Source: Hyperoplus lanceolatus
Lineage: Eukaryota > Chordata > Actinopteri > Uranoscopiformes > Ammodytidae
NCBI GenBank assembly: GCA_026929865.2
Contig: CM049395.1
Coordinates: 31,737,501-31,801,500 of the forward strand
Length of the DNA: 64,000 nt
Direction of reading: 5' to 3'
Shown here: piece after piece, positions 57,809-64,000 of the stretch
Layout of the letters: each line of letters begins with the position of its first letter
Numbering within the stretch: the first letter of the stretch is position 1
Position numbers and translations under genes: made by a program
The notes under the pieces: generated by a model
Told to the model about the DNA's origin: nothing
Seen by the model: only the letters and a program-made list of their open reading frames with translations
The model's database searches: none

Positions 57809-58309
57809 GGTAACACTTTATAATAACTATCCGTTGTAACTCGTCAATAGATCATTAGTAAACTCTTAATTAATGATTATTAGTAAACTCTTAATTAATG
57901 ATTATTAATGATTTGTTAAGTGTTTGTTAGCAGTTTGTTAAGGATTTATAACAATGGTAGATAGTTAATAGCTTAATAATTGAATCAGTTCATCTGGGAC
58001 GAGGCTGAAATAGGCTATAGACTATACACAGTGCATGGGCAACTGAGGGCAGCCCCATTTTCAAATATTTTTAAATAAACTCAATACACACTGTGCATGC
58101 CATGGACTTGAACGTGACGTGATCAGTTAAACTCGGATTACCTCCCAGATGAACTGATTCAATTATTAAGCTATTAACTATCTACCATTGTTATAAATCC
58201 TTAAAAAAACTGCTAACAAACACTTAACAAATCATTAATAATCATTAATTAAGAGTTTACTAATGATCTATTAACGAGTTACAACGGATAGCTATTATAA
58301 AGTGTTACC
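57809..58309. mobile_element. 501-bp element with about 190-bp terminal inverted repeats
   Basis: Starts GGTAACACTTTATAATAACT and ends with AATAGCTATT...AGTGTTACC-type inverted sequence. The arms (57809 to about 57999 and about 58143 to 58309) are near-complete inverted copies. CAAAATCT flanks it exactly on both sides (57801-57808, 58310-58317). An eight-base duplication fits hAT-type elements. A direct repeat inside the left arm (AGTAAACTCTTAATTAATGA twice, near 57860 and 57884) is absent from the right arm. Confidence 0.75.
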
Positions 58310-59012
58310 CAAAATCTTCTTCTATCCCACTACCATAAACATTTTAAATAAAAAGTAATGATCCACACACCCACAAAAACACTATGCCACTTTGTATATA
58401 TTGTAAATTTAATCCTATGGAAAAAAAATGTTTAGGAACACATGTCAGTTTGTTTTGCACCATAGGTGTTATGGTAAGCTACTTCCAGGACGATTGTCTA
58501 TCATGACAATAAAGTTTTCTGAATAGTTAAAAGACGTTCTCGGAAATGGCAAAAAGAAAAAAAGAAATAGACAGGAGTAAACAGCACATGTCCTCCTTGT
58601 CTTGGCTCTTAAGATCGGTTGTGTGTCAGTAGGTCAGGCTGAGGCCAAGGTCAGGGTGATTCCACAACACTGTTTCCCCCTCTCGTTCTCTTTTCTCTCT
58701 CTCTGTTTATCTTTCGTTTTCACTCTTGGCTATTTGGTTTTGTTTCCTCCCCTCTTGTTTATTGCACGTCTGATCGCCCGTCTTGTTTATTTTGCAGTCT
58801 TCCCTCTCTCTCTCTTTTCTCTGCCTTCAGTTAAAATTTGTTGACACCAGTGAACTCTCCTGTCTGTTTCTCGGTATCTTGTATCCACCCCCTTCCCCTG
58901 TGTGTGCGTGCGTGCGTGCGTGTGTGCGTGTGTGCAAGTACAGGGCCCCAAAGCTTGTGTTGGGGCCTGTGGGAGCCTGCCTGCACTTCTTGTCAGGACA
59001 TGGACTTCTTCA

Positions 59013-59017
<5 letters not shown>

Positions 59018-59046
<29 letters not shown>
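59018..59046 (+). repeat. (TC)n microsatellite
   Basis: About 14 CT units; a second CT tract of about 21 units lies at 61321-61363. Confidence 0.9.
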
Positions 59047-59048
<2 letters not shown>

Positions 59049-59807
59049 GTGGGGCAATGCAGCGTATAGCATTAGATCATATATTTTTTGTACCACACCT
59101 CTTCCACTGTGTATGCAGTATATACACTGCCCTCACTTTCTCTTTTCTGACTCACTTTTTCAGGTGTTGTCACGGACTGTTTCTATTGAAACTCAACTGC
59201 ACACGCATTGAAATAAGTCGTACAATGCAAATAGAAATACAATAGAATTCCCCTTCACTTTATTCGGCAAACAAATTAATGGGACACTCATGGCGCTTTC
59301 CTACTTGCCTTGTTTGGTCCGATAGAAATTAACCTGAGTTAGTTTCCACCGTTTGCTGCTGTTCGTTTGCGCTGGTGACAACACAGCAATCGTACTCAGG
59401 TGCAAACAATTTGACGGAGACCTAACTGAAGAGGTTGTATCGGTATGTTTCCAAACAAACTCTGGTAAGGACTGTTTATGGTGAGAACGTGACCGGCTTC
59501 TGACCAATTGTAAAGCAGTTCATGAACTGCAGTATTGCTCCCGTCCCAGACACATCTGACCATTGAGTGAAAAGAACTTTCTAACGTGGCTTATGCAGCA
59601 GCATCACTTCACCAACTCATCGGATCACAGGAAACGATGGGTGTAGGAACTGAACCTGGTGAAAAACTAAACAATGTATCATTCTTGCATTTAGTGCAGA
59701 CCAAGTAAGTAAACTAGAAGCTGACTATCAGGTGTGAAGACGCCCTTAAGCATTCTCCACAAGTACTTTATATTTCACAACATCCAGCATCGAAGTATCA
59801 TAGTTGC

Positions 59808-60441
59808 TAGGGATGCACCGATACACTATTTTTAGTTCCGATCCGATTCCGATATCTGGGTTTTGGATACTGTCCGATACGATATCCTAATTATTATACA
59901 TTTTTTTGTTAGTGGTGATGTTATGTGTGAGGCTAGCAATGCTTAAGCAATTCTAATTCAAAAGAGCAAGATATATACACATGCGTATAGGTTTATCTTA
60001 AAGGCAGACTATGCAATATTTTTATGAAAATGTCAATTATAGAGTCACTCAAAAATAATCCTTCTCAATGATTACTTCTGCCCCACTAGAATATGTGGTG
60101 GTGTGTTTGTCTGCACAGTCTTCCTCTCTCTGGCTGTATCTTACATAGTAGAATTTGTCACAGTGCAGAAGCCACTTCCTTGACTTGGGTTAGCTTTGGT
60201 TAGCTCACTGGCTAACAAACTGATATGTACTGTATGTCTAACTATGAAGTGGTGTCCTCTCTCCCTCCACCGAACGTCGGCACATGCTCGCACAGGCTTG
60301 TTTGCTCTTTCATAGTAAAAAAAAAAATATATATATTTTTTTTCTTTTTTAATATCGGAGCCGACAGTCCGATATCCGATACGCAGATTTCGGCCATGTC
60401 GGACCTGATACCGATACTGGATCGGATCGGCCCCATCCCTA
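59808..60441. mobile_element. hAT-like MITE, 634 bp
   Basis: Starts TAGGGATGCACCGATA and ends ATCGGCCCCATCCCTA; ATAGTTGC flanks both ends exactly (59800-59807, 60442-60449). The inner ends carry repeated CCGATA/TATCGG words. No transposase ORF. Confidence 0.75.
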
Positions 60442-61316
60442 ATAGTTGCATTCCATAGCCTGCTACTTAGGCTTTACACTCCCTTGAGTATTATGTACGA
60501 TTGGTGCTATGAATGGCACGAGGGATTTGTGCTATTATATAGCATTTCTGCATAAAACTACCGTGGTTACTCTTCATGAGAAGTTGAACAGAAGGAATTT
60601 TTTTCGTATGTTTTTTTTGTTTGACTTTGTTATACTGTGTTTTAATCTCCTTTTTCACTCTTCCAGTTTAAACCAAAACTACTAATAGCTCAGGTGACAA
60701 GTAGCCTACATCGACCACTCATTTATAAGGTTATTCCTGACCTGAATTCCATGCCAGTGTATAGTGTTAAAACGATTGGACATTGTGATATTGTAGCTTA
60801 TTACGTGTGGTGTTAAAAAGACCCGCCTTGCATACTGTTATATAGAACTTTAGTACAGAGTAGGGATAGGACTAGGGTTTGGTCCATATGTGTGTGTGTG
60901 TGTGTGTGTGTGTTAGCTCGGCTGTGGAACCGTTAGGAATCACTGCATTCTTCAGCAGCAGGCTCTGTGGTATGCCAGCACATTCCCCACTGCTGAGCTG
61001 GAGAATCCACTCGGAAAGCAGGAGCGGGAACTTTTCCTTTCTACCCCCTCCCACCCCTCACTCCACCCTTCTACTACTCTCTGTCTTGACTTTGTTCAAC
61101 TCACCAACCGGACCCTATCTTGTAGTTGGTTGTCTAAACTATTTGTCAAAATTCCTTCCCCCACAAAGTCTGGGCCTTTGTCTAAACCATTAAGTATTGT
61201 TTTATGTACTGTATGTGAATCTGTGCTGGAATGTGTCTATGGTTACACAATCAATTCCAGAATTTTTCAAACATACATTTAATTCACCTTGTATCTCTGT
61301 ATTTTCTCCCTGCCCG

Positions 61317-61366
<50 letters not shown>

Positions 61367-61845
61367 TTGGGTTTTTCAGTTAGTTCGTAATAACTGACAA
61401 GCTAACTGTCCATGTCAGGTCCTTTCTTGGATCTGTGTATTGTCAGTCAGCTCTCTTTAGCTTGCGCTGGGGTTTCTCTCATGTTGGTAAAGGGAAAACG
61501 CTGTGTCGGACATGGTGTTGAATCAACAACAGCTTTAGTGAGTTGGCGGTAGTGGGACAAAGTGAGCCAGCCTCATGTTTGTTTTGTTAACAGGAGAAGC
61601 ACAGGACAGAGATTTAGAGGACACACTCAAACACAGACTTGTAAGGATTTTCCATGGACTAGAGTCAGCTATTAACCGTATCCCTCCTTGGTTACACTAC
61701 AGCCTAAGCTTTATCTTAACACTAACCAAAGTAATCAATCTACTGAATGCTCAGAAACCCTTTGATGTTTGGGCTCAAGTTTACATATCTTACAAATCTT
61801 TACTCACACACTCATCCACATACATTTACTCATTTTGTCTGTCTT

Positions 61846-61849
<4 letters not shown>

Positions 61850-61885
<36 letters not shown>

Positions 61886-62001
61886 GTGTGTCTTATCTGT
61901 TGTGCTAGCAGCCTTATTGTAGCTTTGTGTGCTGTTGACCCGTCTATATTTAGAATGAGAGGAATCATGTGTCAAACTAACAGTCTTCCCAAGTTTGTGT
62001 G

Positions 62002-62066
<65 letters not shown>

Positions 62067-62067
62067 T
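61850..62067 (+). repeat. (CA)n and (TG)n pair
   Basis: A CA tract at about 61850-61882 and a TG tract at about 62003-62066 in opposite sense, 120 bp apart, capable of forming a hairpin in samd4a pre-mRNA. Confidence 0.9.
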
Positions 62068-63346
62068 CTCTCTCTATTGGTGTGCGTCTGTTTGTACAAA
62101 TGAGCTAAAACAATCACATTGTTTCTACTGCTGTCACTTGTGTCTTGTGATCACAGAGCCACATGTGACTCAGCTCAGGTTCAAAGTTCAAGCCAATCCA
62201 TAACATCTGCTCTCAGGCTCCTGGGTCTTTACATGATAGGGGCTCATTTTACTTGAAGATGTAATGTGATTGTTTATTGCAATATTTTTCAGTTGTTTGA
62301 ATAATTCAGTTCTACATCAATGTTTCCCGAATGGGGTTAAACAACCCTCAGTGAACGAGAGTGAACTTGTGGCATTCAGCTAAAACTTAGATCATCTTGC
62401 TCAGCAATATTTATCAATGTAACAGTGTCCACCTACTTGTACAACACACAGGAAAAAATGAGTCACACGACTCTCACCCCTTACCCAAAACTCAAACAGT
62501 GCCCCATTACTGTTAAAACTCCAACAAATAAACATGCAGAGACCTTAGATTCTAGAATAACAATGAAAAGCAAACTTTAGATATAAACTGAGTTTAATCA
62601 TTGCCATGCCATATTTTTAAGATGCCCTCCGAGAGGAGGGTTAGCAGATCTGTGTGCGTGTATTACACCCATAGATAGTAAATAATATGGATGTAGCATC
62701 CGGGCTGACCTCAGTTATTCACACGGCATCCAATAATCCTGGTTTGTGCACGTCGCCATTTTGTGAGGGGGAGGGAGATAGCTGACGTATACCTCCGAGG
62801 CAAAGTGAGGGACAACGGGCGGAGAGCTGTCACTCAAGAGATCGCGCCAATACATTTTAACCTCCGATAAAATAAAAACTAGCGTAGTCCGAAAAAATTC
62901 TCCCCCCTCAGTGTTGTCATGGAGATATGACCTAAACATACAGACTAACATGGTTTTGTGGCCCAGGCTGTAAATAGGTTTAAAAAGACTTTGAAAACGG
63001 CCTGTCTAACAAGTGAGTCAAAGAAAAACTGCTCGGTCTTGGCACCACCCCCCTAGTGGCACTTCCGGTTACTACAGTTGTGGTCACTTCCTTATTGGAT
63101 GCTGGTAAAAATTGCTGAGGTTGGGGCTTGATTACACCAATGTGATCACTATGAGTATCTTCCACAAGTCACCAGATGTTCATAAAGTAAATTCAGCAAA
63201 CCCTCCCATTTCGAAAGGTTTCCCAGTCCTCTGAAGTAAGATAATCAAATGTCAGATCATTCCTGACCTGTTTCTTCTGATAATTCAATTCAAGTGAAGT
63301 TTCCTTGACTTCAGGAGCTGCAGATCAACAAATGGATAATATTAGG

Positions 63347-63494
63347 TAGAGATGCGCCGATCCACTATTTTTCAGTTCCGATCTAATATCTGGGTTTGCG
63401 ATATCTGGGTTTGTGTCAGTCCGATATCTGATGACTAAATTGCAGCAATATCAGATCCAATACCAATATTGGATCTGAATTGGTCCCTTTTCTA
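63347..63494. mobile_element. short hAT-like MITE related to the 59.8-kb element
   Basis: Starts TAGAGATGCGCCGATCCACT and ends GGTCCCTTTTCTA, with the same CCGATAT/ATATCAGATC words as the 634-bp element. Flanks ATATTAGG and ATATAAGG match in seven of eight bases. 148 bp, probably an internal deletion derivative. Confidence 0.6.
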
Positions 63495-64000
63495 ATATAA
63501 GGACTTTATTTGTTTATGAATTGTGCTATACAAATAAGTTCCCTTGCCTTGCTTTTAGTTATCATAAGTGTAAATACACAGAGAGCCACGACTTCCCTAT
63601 CTGTCCACAAAGTGGCAAGTTTGTGAAAGAAATTTGGGCAGTTTCATGTGAGGCTGACAGGGTAAGAATTCTACTTGGAGAGTCAACGCTCTGTTAATAG
63701 TAACACCCTTGTCTTAGTGCCAGTGAGGGTGTCAGAGGGCAGTGCCAGGGTGGCACAGAGTTCACCGGCAGACATTGTCCACAACAGGGAAATGCTGTGT
63801 CAGCCCCTTAACAAATGACTCTGTGTCTGAGGTTTTGGTTTTTGCATGTCAGACTTTCTTTTTCACTGTGTGTCTTCTTGATGCTAATATGATTCATCAG
63901 TTCCCAGCATGCCCCTCTTTCGCAATGTCTGGCACTCAAAAGGAAACTTAACTTCTTGTCTCATTGAATACTTCAAATTAGCTTTCTCTTATAATAGCTA

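Noticed and set aside
61575-61922. 115-codon plus-strand ORF considered as the next samd4a exon
   Set aside because: No NQWQQE-like sequence or other Smaug similarity; it ends in a CA tract.
62660-63180. CG-rich block with CATAGATAGTAAATAATATG near its left edge, tested as another CATAGAC-type MITE
   Set aside because: No matching inverted end or duplicated flank found on the right.

Overview
This is nuclear DNA from a teleost fish, probably a percomorph. The evidence is interrupted vertebrate-type genes with GT-AG introns, very dense (CA/TG)n microsatellites, fish-type tRNA-derived SINEs, LINE 3' ends, and many small DNA transposons with clear terminal inverted repeats (TIRs) and target-site duplications (TSDs). 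Nothing prokaryotic was seen: no operons, CRISPR array or rRNA.

Three protein-coding genes can be read. (1) pacsin3 on the minus strand enters across the left edge. Six coding exons between 2720 and 12707 encode the first 300 residues (the F-BAR domain). A probable non-coding first exon and promoter lie near 27.09-27.2 kb. The linker and SH3 exons lie left of position 1. (2) An ERO1 gene (ero1a-like) on the minus strand is complete: 15 coding exons from 37271 down to 30020 join in frame into a 458-residue ER thiol oxidase with all key cysteines. (3) samd4a (Smaug) on the plus strand has a 5' non-coding exon ending at 42439 and a first coding exon at 43516-44278. Everything from 44279 to 64000 is its first coding intron as far as I can see. 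ERO1 and samd4a are head-to-head, about 5 kb apart.

The rest is intron and intergenic DNA filled with mobile elements. There is a broken LINE reverse transcriptase (7.54-9.80 kb) and a LINE tail inside an ERO1 intron (34.14-34.93 kb). There are two near-identical TTAA-flanked piggyBac-like elements 24.5 kb apart. A Harbinger-like element contains a piggyBac-like element (5.15-6.81 kb), and a nest of GC-rich TIR elements lies at 16.28-18.17 kb. Several elements have exact or near-exact 8-bp TSDs, including two tiny palindromic ones.

Three observations stand out. A 38-bp perfect palindrome has inserted with an exact 8-bp TSD into one arm of an inverted repeat whose other arm preserves the empty site. 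pacsin3 exons 5-7 and ERO1 exons 2 and 13 sit beside (UG)n and/or (CA)n tracts in the transcribed strand. The ERO1 active-site exon also ends in a GC splice donor. The samd4a leader carries at least five short upstream ORFs. Splice sites were assigned by eye from consensus, reading frame and family knowledge; no alignments were run.
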